A stretch of DNA of 64,000 nucleotides from Oceanidesulfovibrio marinus (GCF_013085545.1 NZ_CP039543.1:1736001-1800000), one strand, 5' to 3'. Shown: positions 48,209 through 56,358, counted from the first letter of the stretch. Program-made: numbers and translations. The notes: generated by a model not told the origin, from the letters alone.

Positions 48209-48334
48209 CCTTCCATGACAACACTATGGACTTCATATCCTCAGCCACCCAAAAGGCACACCTGCGCCGTCGCTCTCTGGGGACGCTGGAGGCCTTGCAG
48301 GCTATCTACATGATAACATCATAGCCGACGACAC

Positions 48335-48529
48335 ATAAAACTATCCATAATATTGTGTGGAGTATTTTCTCTAATCTTTGGGATAAGCATTCTACAGAAA
48401 CCAGTATACTACAATAGCATTTGGACATATACTATCGATTTCACAAACACACGCTGGATTCTTGGCCCCCTCTGCATTGTTGTCGGCGCCCTCTTAATCT
48501 GGACAGAGGTCAGGAAACGACGCAAATAG
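48335..48529 (+). pseudogene. 64-codon two-span membrane ORF, copy S1, start codon lost
   Basis: Nearly identical to the intact copy at 50447-50641, but the ATG is ATA here (CACATAAAACTATCC). The rest of the frame is open to TAG 48529. No alternative start is apparent, so it is probably not translated. Confidence 0.65.
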
Positions 48530-48887
48530 CGTCGTAACGCACTGGGGAGAGACGAGCCAGGCGATCGGCGAGGTGCGCAACCATCCAATCGCCGGGCCGC
48601 TACTGGACTCGGCCATCGCCATCGAGGGGCTGGCGCTTGGGTACGTGGCGGTGCCGCTTATTGACAGCGCATTGTCCACAGCGGAAAGAGCGCTTGCTAT
48701 GAACGCGCCAATATTGCCAAAGGTTGTGGACTTCGTCTCAGGCATGCTGCCTGGGATGCCTGAGAATGAATGGCAACAGTGGGGCTACCTTGCAACCGAG
48801 GGCGTGAAATATCTTGAAGATACCAGAAGCGCCCTCCTGCATGATCAAATTTACTACGATCCAGACGAGTATAATGATGCTATTTAG
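48498..48887 (+). pseudogene. orphan C-terminal toxin-like fragment T1 (beta type)
   Basis: Open frame without a convincing start: the preceding in-frame stop is TAA at 48495, and the first GTG (48573) has no ribosome binding site at proper distance. The sequence reads HWGETSQAIGEVRNHPIAGP, then a hydrophobic/amphipathic stretch, PKVVDFVSGMLPGMPENEWQ and a tail ending YYDPDEYNDAI. It aligns with the head protein from its second helical repeat (WGEMAEGTNQAISEV), so it is a displaced alternative C-terminus. It could only be expressed after recombination with the head gene. Confidence 0.6.
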
Positions 48888-48909
48888 CCTGCCTCTAATG
48901 GGAGAATAG

Positions 48910-49263
48910 ATGAGCTTGCTTATCTCATTTATCATTTTATTCATTGGCATCATGATCTTCTGCAATCCTGAATGGTACAATGATTATCGTGGAATATTCT
49001 ATGACTTCTCAAACCTCAGGATATTGGCCTCCTCAACTTTTGTCATTGTTGGGCTGATAGGGATCGTCACTTCTTTCCGCGCCCTAAATCGAGATTCCCA
49101 AAAAAACGAGATGATGATTTGCCCTGAATGCCAGCAAACGATTACCGCCTACACGGCTCAGAACGGCCGCTGTCCGCAGTGCGGCGGCGAACTCGAACCG
49201 CTGGACGGATTCTACGAGCGCCATCCAGAGCTGCTGGACGAGGATACCGAGCCTGGGCACTAG
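48910..49263 (+). CDS. two-span membrane protein with zinc ribbon, type beta (putative immunity)
   Basis: Product of 117 residues: spans at about 2-18 and 38-56, loop motif FYDFSNLRI, zinc ribbon CPECQQTIT...CPQCGG at about 71-92 and the shared tail GFYERHPELLDEDTEPGH. GGGAGA precedes the ATG. It follows toxin-like fragment T1 by 22 bases. A copy at 51021 differs at only a few residues. The two-span plus cytoplasmic ribbon design would suit protection against a membrane-active toxin; this is inference. Confidence 0.6.
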   Translation: MSLLISFIILFIGIMIFCNPEWYNDYRGIFYDFSNLRILASSTFVIVGLIGIVTSFRALNRDSQKNEMMICPECQQTITAYTAQNGRCPQCGGELEPLDGFYERHPELLDEDTEPGH

Positions 49264-49389
49264 CCTTCCATGACAACACTATGGACTTCATATCCTCAGC
49301 CACCCAAAAGGCACACCTGCGCCGTCGCTCTCTGGGGACGCTGGAGGCCTTGCAGGCTATCTACATGATAACATCATAGACGACGACAC

Positions 49390-49584
49390 ATAAAACTATC
49401 CATAATATTGTGTGGAGTATTTTCTCTAATCTTTGAGATAAGCATTCTACAGAAACCAGTATACTACAACAGCATTTGGACATATACTGTCGATTTCACA
49501 AACACACGCTGGATTCTTGGCCCCCTCTGCATTGTTGTCGGCGCCCTCTTAATCTGGACAGAGGTCAGGAAACGACGCAAATAG
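49390..49584 (+). pseudogene. 64-codon two-span membrane ORF, copy S2, start codon lost
   Basis: Same ATG-to-ATA change as copy S1, otherwise open to TAG 49584. A few substitutions distinguish it from the intact copy at 50447. Confidence 0.65.
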
Positions 49585-49588
49585 CGTC

Positions 49589-49944
49589 GTAACGCACTGG
49601 GGAGAGACGAGCCAGGCGATCGGCGAGGGGCGCAACCATCCACAATCGCCGGGCCGCTACTGGACTCGGCCATCGCCATCGAGGGGCTGGCGCTTGGGTA
49701 CGTGGCGGCGCCGCTTATTGGCAGCGCATTGTCCACAGCGGAAGGCGCGATCGCATCGAGTGCTCCAATTCTGCCGGATGTTGTTGATTTCACGTCCGGC
49801 ATGTTGCCGGGAATGCCGGATAACCCCATGCAACTGTATGGCAGTCGTTTCAGTGAAGGGATTAAGTGGTTAGAGTCTTGGAGAAAGGAGTTGGAAAAGA
49901 ACCAAGTCTACTACAACAAAGAGGATTATGACGATGCAATATAG
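49589..49944 (+). pseudogene. orphan C-terminal toxin-like fragment T2 (gamma type), frameshifted
   Basis: Starts like T1 (WGETSQAIGE), but two extra bases (CCACAATCGCC against CCAATCGCC near 49640) break the frame. The last 80 codons are open (from GTG 49702) and read PDVVDFTSGMLPGMPDNPMQ, then a gamma-specific tail ending YYNKEDYDDAI. It overlaps the start of the following membrane gene by 17 bases, so toxin-like end and membrane gene were inherited as a pair. Confidence 0.6.
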
Positions 49945-50320
49945 CATCATGCCGATAAAAAGCTGGCATGTCCTGCTCGGTTCGCTCGCTGTCCTCTCAC
50001 TGGGAGTCGAGATACTTATAGACCCAACATGGTTCGACTCGACTCGTGGTGTCTATTTTGACTACTCAAAATGGCAATACCCGTTATCATGCTTGATGAT
50101 TGCTGTGGGCCTTGCAGGCACAATTGCCTCTCTTGTGTCCATGAACAGAAAAGATCGTTGGGACGAGATGATGATTTGCTCCACGTGTGAGCAAACGATC
50201 ATCGCCTACAAGGCTCAGGACGGCCGCTGCCCCCACTGCGGCGGCGAGCTCGAACCGCTGGACGGCTTCTACGAGCGCCACCCGGAGCTGCGGGACGAGG
50301 ATGCCGAGCCTGGGCACTAG
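49928..50320 (+). CDS. two-span membrane protein with zinc ribbon, type gamma (putative immunity)
   Basis: Product of 130 residues: spans at about 13-31 and 51-70, loop motif YFDYSKWQYP, zinc ribbon CSTCEQTIIAY...CPHCGG (84-105) and the shared tail ending DEDAEPGH. The membrane half is unlike the alpha and beta types, while ribbon and tail are nearly the same. It overlaps toxin-like fragment T2 by 17 bases; ATG 49934 or 49949 are alternative starts. Confidence 0.6.
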   Translation: MTMQYSIMPIKSWHVLLGSLAVLSLGVEILIDPTWFDSTRGVYFDYSKWQYPLSCLMIAVGLAGTIASLVSMNRKDRWDEMMICSTCEQTIIAYKAQDGRCPHCGGELEPLDGFYERHPELRDEDAEPGH

Positions 50321-50446
50321 CCTTCCATGACAACACTATGGACGTCATATCCTCAGCCACCCAAAAGGCACACCTGCGCCGTCGCTCTCTGGGGACGCTG
50401 GAGGCCTTGCAGGCTATCTACATGATAACATCATAGACGACGACAC

Positions 50447-50641
50447 ATGAAACTATCCATAATATTGTGTGGAGTATTTTCTCTAATCTTTGGGATAAGC
50501 ATTCTACAGAAACCAGTATACTACAATAGCATTTGGACATATACTGTCGATTTCACAAACACACGCTGGATTCTTGGCCCCCTCTGCATTGTTGTCGGCG
50601 CCCTCTTAATCTGGACAGAGGTCAGGAAACGACGCAAATAG
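50447..50641 (+). CDS. 64-residue two-span membrane protein (intact copy S3)
   Basis: Small membrane protein with spans at about 4-20 and 41-57, a loop reading YYNSIWTYTVDFTNTRWILG, and a basic end (EVRKRRK). The loop has the same D-F-T-N motif as the zinc-ribbon proteins of the array, so this is a shortened, fourth (delta) type lacking the ribbon and tail. It is the only copy of four that still has its ATG. There is no strong ribosome binding site, so expression is uncertain. Confidence 0.5.
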   Translation: MKLSIILCGVFSLIFGISILQKPVYYNSIWTYTVDFTNTRWILGPLCIVVGALLIWTEVRKRRK

Positions 50642-50645
50642 CGTC

Positions 50646-50998
50646 GTAACGCACTGGAGAGAGACTAGCCAGGCGATCGGCGAGGTGCGCAACCATCCAA
50701 TCGCCGGGCCGCTACTGGACTCGGCCATCGCCATCGAGGGGCTGGCGCTTGGGTACGTGGCGGCGCCGCTTATTGGCAGCGCATTGTCCACAGCGAAAAG
50801 AGCGCTTGCTATGAACGCGCCAATATTGCCAAAGGTTGTGGACTTCGTGTCAGGCATGCTGCCTGGGATGCCTGAGAATGAATGGCAACAGGGGGCTACC
50901 TTGCAACCGAGGGCGTGAAATATCTTGAAGATACCAGAAGCGCCCTCCTGCATGATCAAATTTACTACGATCCAGACGAGTATAATGATGCTATTTAG
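50646..50998 (+). pseudogene. orphan C-terminal toxin-like fragment T3 (beta type), frameshifted
   Basis: Copy of T1 with a one-base deletion (CAACAGGGGGCTACC against CAACAGTGGGGCTACC near 50890), which ends the frame early. The downstream tail ending YNDAI is present but out of frame. Confidence 0.6.
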
Positions 50999-51020
50999 CC
51001 TGCCTCTAATGGGAGAATAG

Positions 51021-51374
51021 ATGAGCTTGCTTATCTCATTTATCATTTTATTCATTGGCATCATGATCTTCTGCAATCCTGAATGGTACAATGATTATCG
51101 TGGAATATTCTATGACTTCTCAAACCTCAGGATATTGGCCTCCTCAACTTTTGTCATTGTTGGGCTGATAGGGATCGTCACTTCTTTCCGCGCCCTAAAT
51201 CGAGATTCCCAAAAAAACGAGATGATGATTTGCCCTGAATGCCAGCAAACGATTACCGTCTACACGGCTCAGGACGGCCGCTGCCCCCACTGCGGCGGTG
51301 AGCTCGAACCGCTGGACGGCTTCTACGAGCGCCATCCGGAGCTGCTGGACGAGGATACCGAGCCTGGGCACTAG
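51021..51374 (+). CDS. two-span membrane protein with zinc ribbon, type beta, second copy
   Basis: Product of 117 residues, nearly identical to the protein encoded at 48910; the few differences are in the zinc-ribbon part (TVYTAQDGRCPHCGG here). Spans, loop motif and tail are unchanged. It follows fragment T3 as its twin follows T1. Its preservation while T3 is broken fits selection on the membrane protein rather than on the fragment. Confidence 0.6.
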   Translation: MSLLISFIILFIGIMIFCNPEWYNDYRGIFYDFSNLRILASSTFVIVGLIGIVTSFRALNRDSQKNEMMICPECQQTITVYTAQDGRCPHCGGELEPLDGFYERHPELLDEDTEPGH

Positions 51375-51654
51375 CCTTCCATGACAACACTATGGACTTC
51401 ATATCCTCAGCCACCCAAAAGGCACACCTGCGCCGTCGCTCTCTGGGTATGTTGAAGATGCTGCCGGCTACATGCGTCACGAGGGGAGAATAATAAAGAT
51501 ATCAGCAACTCTCGTGTGTATTACAACACGATATGGACTTATATGGTAGATGCGTAAACAGGCGTTGTGTCATAGCCCCCTCTGCAACGTAGCCGACGCC
51601 CTCTTGATCTGAACAGAAACCAAGAAGTGCCGCAAGTAGCGGCGTAATATCTCT
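51372..51654 (+). repeat. partial repeat unit 4 with decayed 64-codon ORF
   Basis: The conserved spacer is present for about 75 bases (to CTCTCTGGG) and then diverges. From about 51505 to 51640 a decayed copy of the 64-codon ORF is recognisable (TATTACAACACGATATGGAC; CGCCCTCTTGATCTGAACAG), now with stops. No toxin-like fragment remains before the last alpha gene. Confidence 0.65.
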
Positions 51655-52056
51655 ATGAAATCTCATGTCATCAATCTGTACAAATACCTTCTCGTCTTTC
51701 TCGGACTTGCCTTTGTATACTGGGGCGGCAAGGTCATTATCGTCACGAAGTATTACAGCAAGCGGTATGATCTGGTCATGGACCATACAAACGTTCGCTG
51801 TCCGTTGGGGCTCGCACTTCTTGCGTTTGGCGTCTTCTTCCTCTACAGAGCGTACAAGGAATCAAGCAAGCGTAATACATCGTCAACACAGCTGACTGAG
51901 ACCGAAACGATCTGTGTTGCCTGCCAAACCCCATGCCTCATCGACGACTTTGAAGGGATGACATGCCCCCACTGCGGCGGCGAGCTCGAACAGCTGGACG
52001 GCTTTTACGAGCGCCACCCGGAGCTGCGGGACGAGGATGCCGAGTCTCGACACTAG
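51655..52056 (+). CDS. two-span membrane protein with zinc ribbon, type alpha, second copy
   Basis: Product of 133 residues, nearly identical to that encoded at 47807 (changes include W to C in the loop, DHTNVRCPLG, and AGF to DGF in the tail). Spans at about 10-30 and 49-66, zinc ribbon about 87-108. It is the last gene of the array and no toxin-like partner precedes it, so it would be an orphan immunity gene if the immunity reading is right. Confidence 0.6.
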   Translation: MKSHVINLYKYLLVFLGLAFVYWGGKVIIVTKYYSKRYDLVMDHTNVRCPLGLALLAFGVFFLYRAYKESSKRNTSSTQLTETETICVACQTPCLIDDFEGMTCPHCGGELEQLDGFYERHPELRDEDAESRH

Positions 52057-52145
52057 CTCAGACGCGTCAATCCTGCGTCGCTTGCGGACGAGTCCTTACC
52101 GCGATGCTTGGCGTTTCGCCGCCGTTCGCATATAGTGCCTGCATT

Positions 52146-52769
52146 ATGGAACTGCATCTGTACCTCACCTATCTGCTGGCCACCGTGGTGGTGCTCGTGG
52201 TTCCCGGCCCCACGGTCATGCTGGTCACCAGCTACGGCCTGACCCATGGTCGGCGGGTGGCCCTGGCCACGGCGGCCGGCGTTGTCTGCGGCGACGCCAC
52301 GGCCATGACCTGCTCCCTGCTCGGCGTCAGCGCCGTGCTTGCCGCGTCCGCCATGCTCTTCACCGCGCTCAAGTGGCTGGGCGCCTGTTATCTCATCTGG
52401 CTGGGCGTCAAGATGTGGCGCAGCGCTTCGTCTGCCGCCTGCATGCCGGAGAGCGAGGTGGTCCCGGCCGTCTCCCTGCGCCGGGCTGCCGGCCACGCCT
52501 TTGCCGTCACGGCCACCAACCCCAAGGGCATCGTGTTCTTCACGGCATTCCTGCCGCAGTTCGTGAACCACACCGCGCCGCTCACCCAGCAGTTCGCCCT
52601 GCTGTGCGGCACGTTCCTCATCCTCGGCTTTGCCAATGCCTTCTGCTACGCCCAGCTTGCCGCGCGCATGGGCAGGCTGGCCCGCCGTCCGCGGGTGATG
52701 CGCTGGGTGCGGCGGACCTCGGGCGGCGTGCTGATCGCAGCCGGCGCCACAGTGCTCGCGCGGGATTAG
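52146..52769 (+). CDS. LysE/RhtB family exporter
   Basis: Inner-membrane efflux protein of 207 residues with six hydrophobic spans. The N-terminal signature YLLATVVVLVVPGPTVMLVTSYGLTHG and the segment KWLGACYLIWLGVKMWR are typical of RhtB-type amino-acid exporters, as is ATNPKGIVFFTAFLPQFV later on. Substrate unknown. The frame is open further upstream, into the array, but ATG 52146 gives the family's N-terminus. It marks the return to high-GC chromosomal sequence after the cassette array. Confidence 0.9.
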   Translation: MELHLYLTYLLATVVVLVVPGPTVMLVTSYGLTHGRRVALATAAGVVCGDATAMTCSLLGVSAVLAASAMLFTALKWLGACYLIWLGVKMWRSASSAACMPESEVVPAVSLRRAAGHAFAVTATNPKGIVFFTAFLPQFVNHTAPLTQQFALLCGTFLILGFANAFCYAQLAARMGRLARRPRVMRWVRRTSGGVLIAAGATVLARD

Positions 52770-52810
52770 CCGGCCCCTCGCACACGATGCGCTTGATCCC
52801 GGACATGCCC

Positions 52811-52859
52811 TGAGGGGCGCTCTCCCTCAGACTCCCAGCCAGGGAGCACTGCTCTCTGG
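52811..52859. repeat. composite palindromic element, copy 5
   Basis: TGAGGG-GCGCT-CTCCCTCA (52811-52829), then CCAGGGAGC / GCTCTCTGG with a short loop (52839-52859, one mismatch). Same two modules and order as at 13172-13216. It lies between the exporter and the molybdoenzyme genes. Confidence 0.7.
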
Positions 52860-52882
52860 ACCCTTACCTTCTGGAGAAAACC

Positions 52883-54904
52883 ATGTGGAAACGTGCAGTT
52901 TGCACCAAGGACTGTCCCGATACCTGCGGTCTGCTGATCAAGGTGGAGGACGGCTGCATCACCGCGGTCAAAGGTGACCCCGAGCACCCGTACACCAACG
53001 GCTTCACCTGCAAGAAGGCCACCTTTTTTCCGGAGCACGTGCACGCCGACACGCGCATCACCACCCCGTTGAAACGGACCGGCCCCAAGGGCAGCGGGCA
53101 GTTCGCGCCCATCTCCTGGGACGACGCCCTGGACGAGGTGGCCTCACAAATGCGGTCTGTGTCCGAGCAGCACGGGCCGCAGTCCATCCTGCCCTACTCC
53201 TACGCCGGACACATGGGACTGATCCACCGCAACATCGGCCAAGCGTTCTTCAACAAGCTGGGGGCCAGCGCCCTCGACTACACCATCTGCGGCCCGGCAG
53301 CCTCGGCCGGGTTCAAGGCCAGTCTTGGCAAGGGGCCCAGCACCGAGATTCAGGAGGCGGCCAAATCCGACTTCGTCATCATCTGGGGCAACAACACCCT
53401 GACCACCAACATCCACGCCTGGCCCCACATCAAGCAGGCCCGCAAGAACGGCGCGCCCCTCGTGGTCATCGACCCTTACCGCAACCGGACCGCGCAGACC
53501 GCGGACACGCATCTGATGCTCCGGCCCGGCACCGACGCCGCCCTGGCCCTGGCCATGATGCACGTGCTCATCAAGGAAAACATGGTGGACATGGCCTTCA
53601 TCGCCGAGCACACCGTGGGCTTCGAGGAGCTCAGGGCCCGCGTGGACGAGTACCCGCCCTCCCGGGCCGCCGAGATCTGTGGCATCGACGAGGCGCAGAT
53701 CATCGCGCTGGCCCGCGGGTACGGCCAGGCCAAGGCCCCGTACATCCGCACCGGCTGGGGACCGGCACGCCAGCTCCGCGGCGGCATGGCCATGCGCACC
53801 ATCGCCTTGCTGCCGGCCCTGGTGAACGCCTTTGCCAAGCCCGGCGGCGGCATCACCCGCAGTCTGGGCGGCGGCCCCTCGGACATCACCTGCCTGAAAC
53901 GCCCTGACCTGCGGCCCGCCGGCACACGCGTGGTCAACATGGTGGAGCTGGGCAAGGCCCTGACGCAGCTCGACACCCCGCGCGTCCACATGCTCTACGT
54001 CTATCTTTCCAACCCGGCAGTCGTGGCGCCGCAGTCCAAAATGGTGCTGGAAGGTCTTGCCCGCGACGACCTCTTCACCGTGGTCCAGGAGATGTACATG
54101 ACCGAGACGGCCCGCCACGCCGACATCATCCTGCCGGGCGCAAGCTTTCTGGAGGTGGCCGACCTCTACCGGGCCTACGGCCACAACAACATCCAGTTCG
54201 TCCAGCCGGTCATTTCGCCCGTGGGCGAAAGCCGCTCCACTCTCGCCATCTTCCAGGCCCTGGCCGCCCGCCTCGGCTTTGACGAACCGGTCTTCACCAG
54301 CACCGAGGCGGAGCTGCTCGACCAGATCCTGGCCGACAACAACACCGGCTACATGGAAGGCATCGATACCGCGGCCCTCAAATCCGGCCGCCCTGTCCGG
54401 CTGAACATCCCGGCCAACCCCTTTGCCGACGGCTTCAACACCCCGTCCGGCAAGGCGGAGTTCTACTCCCAGGCCATGGCCGACCAGGGACTCCCCCCAC
54501 TGCCCGACGGCGAGCCCTGGCGCGACCCGGACGGCGGCGACCGCTACCCCCTGGAGTTCATCACCCCGCCGCACCACCTGCTGCTCAACTCCGCCTTCAA
54601 CGAGGTGGCCGCCATCCGCGAGCAGATCGGCGACGCGACCGTGAAAATCCACCCGGAAACAGCGACCAATCGAGGCATCCAGGACGGCTTCCCGGTCCGC
54701 ATCTTCAACGACCGCGGCGAGTGCATCCTCCAGGCCGAGGTCACCGAGGACACCCGCAGCGACCTCCTCGTGGCCGAAGGTCTGCACTGGCCCAGCCTCC
54801 TGCCCCGCGGCGGCGCCAACCAGCTCACCAGCCAGCGCATCACCGACATGGGCAATACCTGCGCCTTCCACTGCAATAAAGTCGAGATTGAGCCTGTAGC
54901 TTAG
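52883..54904 (+). CDS. molybdopterin-dependent oxidoreductase, catalytic subunit only
   Basis: Protein of 673 residues in the DMSO-reductase superfamily. The N-terminus binds a [4Fe-4S] cluster through C7-x3-C11-x3-C15 (CTKDCPDTC) and a later cysteine in GFTCKK. Molybdopterin domains follow (IIWGNNTLTTNIHAWPHI, VVIDPYRNRTAQTADTHL, DIILPGASFLEVADLYR) and a C-terminal dinucleotide-binding barrel (VKIHPETATNRGIQDGFPVRI). The Mo ligand cannot be assigned; CGPAASAG near residue 137 is in the right region. There is no Tat signal peptide, so it should be cytoplasmic. No iron-sulfur or membrane subunit lies beside it. Substrate unknown. Confidence 0.88.
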   Translation: MWKRAVCTKDCPDTCGLLIKVEDGCITAVKGDPEHPYTNGFTCKKATFFPEHVHADTRITTPLKRTGPKGSGQFAPISWDDALDEVASQMRSVSEQHGPQSILPYSYAGHMGLIHRNIGQAFFNKLGASALDYTICGPAASAGFKASLGKGPSTEIQEAAKSDFVIIWGNNTLTTNIHAWPHIKQARKNGAPLVVIDPYRNRTAQTADTHLMLRPGTDAALALAMMHVLIKENMVDMAFIAEHTVGFEELRARVDEYPPSRAAEICGIDEAQIIALARGYGQAKAPYIRTGWGPARQLRGGMAMRTIALLPALVNAFAKPGGGITRSLGGGPSDITCLKRPDLRPAGTRVVNMVELGKALTQLDTPRVHMLYVYLSNPAVVAPQSKMVLEGLARDDLFTVVQEMYMTETARHADIILPGASFLEVADLYRAYGHNNIQFVQPVISPVGESRSTLAIFQALAARLGFDEPVFTSTEAELLDQILADNNTGYMEGIDTAALKSGRPVRLNIPANPFADGFNTPSGKAEFYSQAMADQGLPPLPDGEPWRDPDGGDRYPLEFITPPHHLLLNSAFNEVAAIREQIGDATVKIHPETATNRGIQDGFPVRIFNDRGECILQAEVTEDTRSDLLVAEGLHWPSLLPRGGANQLTSQRITDMGNTCAFHCNKVEIEPVA

Positions 54905-54915
54905 ATACTGTCTGG

Positions 54916-55026
54916 GTGACGCTGTCCCCCAGGCCCCCTGCCGGGGACCACTGGTCCCCGGACCCCATTGTTTATGGGTCCAGGGAGCTTAGCTCCCTGG
55001 CGGGTGCCCGAGGGCAGAGCCCTCGG
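54916..55026. repeat. composite palindromic element, copy 6 (complete)
   Basis: Five modules in order: GGTGAC-GCT-GTCCCCC (about 54916-54930); CCGGGGACCA / TGGTCCCCGG (54941-54961); GGACCCCAT / ATGGGTCC (54960-54981); CCAGGGAGC-TTA-GCTCCCTGG (54980-55000); and CCGAGGG-CAGAG-CCCTCGG (55008-55026). The best-preserved copy, between two convergent genes, where it could end transcription from both sides. Confidence 0.8.
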
Positions 55027-55044
55027 TACATTATTCAGCGTGTC

Positions 55045-56301
55045 TTAATCGAAATCGGCGAGAAGCGCGCCCACGTGGATCTTGCCGCTGCCGATCACGG
55101 TTTTGGCGTACTTCTGGCGCATGCGGAAAAGGCCCTGCTGCAGCTCGTCGGAGGAGATGCCATTGCGCAGGGCGGTGTAGGCTTCGATGAAGGCGGCCAG
55201 GGTATCGCAGACCTTGAGCATGGAGCCGTCTTTGGGGTCGAAACGGTCTTGGTTATAGACTGTCTCCAACTCCTCGTCGGTCACGGCGCGGGGCACGCCG
55301 TCCTCCATGATGCAGGCCCGAAACTCGGAGCCCACGGTGAGGCCGAGGAAGTAGGAGAGCCGCTCGGCCAGCTGCTCGCGGTTGGCATTGCGCAGGGGCT
55401 CCAGCACGCGGCGGTTCAGCTCCTTGCGCTCGTACTCGCTGATGAGCTCCGAGATGTGGGAGACGGACTTCTTGACCGGGGAGATGATGTCCCGCGTGAG
55501 CAGCTCCGGCATGTCGTGGAACAGCCCGGAGAAGAAGTTGTTGACCAGCCGGGCCGGGCAGGCGTCCACAGCCATGGAGAAAAAGGTGCCGTAGCAGGCC
55601 ACCAGGAACATGTGGCCGATGACCGATGTCTCGGGGATGCGCGGCGTCTGGGACCAGCGTTTCTGGAACCGGAGCTGCCCGCAGAGGTGGCAGAACTTGC
55701 CCAGGGTGGAGGCCGGACCGCGCATGAGCTCCTCCACGCCGATCAGATCCTTGTGCGCTTCGAGCCCGTCCTGGAAGGAGCGGTCGATCTCTTCGAGCTC
55801 CTCGTCCTGTGGCGAGAGCCGCTTGATGAGCTCGAACTCCCAGTTGGAGGCGTAGAGATGCGCGGCGGCGAGGATGCGCCGGCCCAGCCCTTCCAGGCCG
55901 TCGGCCTCGGTCTTGCGCAGGTAGTTGGTGATACGCTCCCAGAACTCGTCGCCCAGGGGCTGCACCCGCGGCTCCAACTGCTCCAGCACCCACTCCGTGA
56001 GCATGGCGTAGTGCTCCGGGTTGGCCTTGATCTGATAGAAGATAGGCGGCTTCACGTCCGTGATGATCAGCCGGTACATGTAGTCGAAGATGCCACCTTC
56101 CACTACGACGCGGCCCAGCTCGATGCGCTCGTCATGGGGCAGGTGCTGGGAGTTGAGCTCGTACAAAGCCCAGGCCGCGATCATTTTGTGCGCCTGCTTG
56201 TCGAGCTCGATAAGCTCCATGGGCCTGAGCTTATCGTTCCAGCGCTTCATGAACGAGCCGGCAAAGGTGAATTGGAGCAGTGACTTACGTATAGATGTCA
56301 T
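55045..56301 (-). CDS. HD-domain phosphohydrolase-like protein
   Basis: Product of 418 residues with an HD-type metal site: the first histidine in SVIGHMFLVACYG, then HD in NFFSGLFHDMPELLTRDIISPVKKS, and a later aspartate in LKVCDTLAAFIEAY. This is the pattern of YfbR-like/HD_3 nucleotidases and related phosphohydrolases, but the protein is about twice their size, with an extra N-terminal half (1-190) that I do not recognise. Probably cytoplasmic. No cotranscribed gene gives a hint of substrate. Confidence 0.75.
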   Translation of the reverse strand: MTSIRKSLLQFTFAGSFMKRWNDKLRPMELIELDKQAHKMIAAWALYELNSQHLPHDERIELGRVVVEGGIFDYMYRLIITDVKPPIFYQIKANPEHYAMLTEWVLEQLEPRVQPLGDEFWERITNYLRKTEADGLEGLGRRILAAAHLYASNWEFELIKRLSPQDEELEEIDRSFQDGLEAHKDLIGVEELMRGPASTLGKFCHLCGQLRFQKRWSQTPRIPETSVIGHMFLVACYGTFFSMAVDACPARLVNNFFSGLFHDMPELLTRDIISPVKKSVSHISELISEYERKELNRRVLEPLRNANREQLAERLSYFLGLTVGSEFRACIMEDGVPRAVTDEELETVYNQDRFDPKDGSMLKVCDTLAAFIEAYTALRNGISSDELQQGLFRMRQKYAKTVIGSGKIHVGALLADFD

Positions 56302-56358
56302 GCGCTATGGTGGCGTCCGCGTTGTGGTGAAGTGGGAGGCCCCGGCGGACCGCTGCGA

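Larger units (their letters stand above)
48206..49260 (+). repeat. direct repeat unit 1 of the cassette array
   Basis: Unit of 1055 bases starting at the TAG of the alpha gene. It contains a conserved spacer (TAGCCTTCCATGACAACAC...), a dead copy of the 64-codon membrane ORF, a C-terminal toxin-like fragment and a type beta membrane/zinc-ribbon gene. Units 2 and 3 (49261, 50318) repeat this order at spacings of 1057 and 1054 bases. Confidence 0.85.
49261..50317 (+). repeat. direct repeat unit 2 of the cassette array
   Basis: Unit of 1057 bases with the same spacer, a second dead 64-codon ORF, a frameshifted toxin-like fragment and a type gamma membrane/zinc-ribbon gene. The first half is nearly identical to unit 1; identity ends within the toxin-like fragment (after about 49740), where gamma-specific sequence begins. 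Confidence 0.85.
50318..51371 (+). repeat. direct repeat unit 3 of the cassette array
   Basis: Unit of 1054 bases: spacer, intact 64-codon ORF, toxin-like fragment T3 with a one-base deletion, and a second type beta gene. It is almost identical to unit 1 over its whole length. Confidence 0.85.

Noticed and set aside
48206-51371. CRISPR-like array
   Set aside because: The repeats are about 1 kb long and contain genes; there are no short repeats with uniform spacers.
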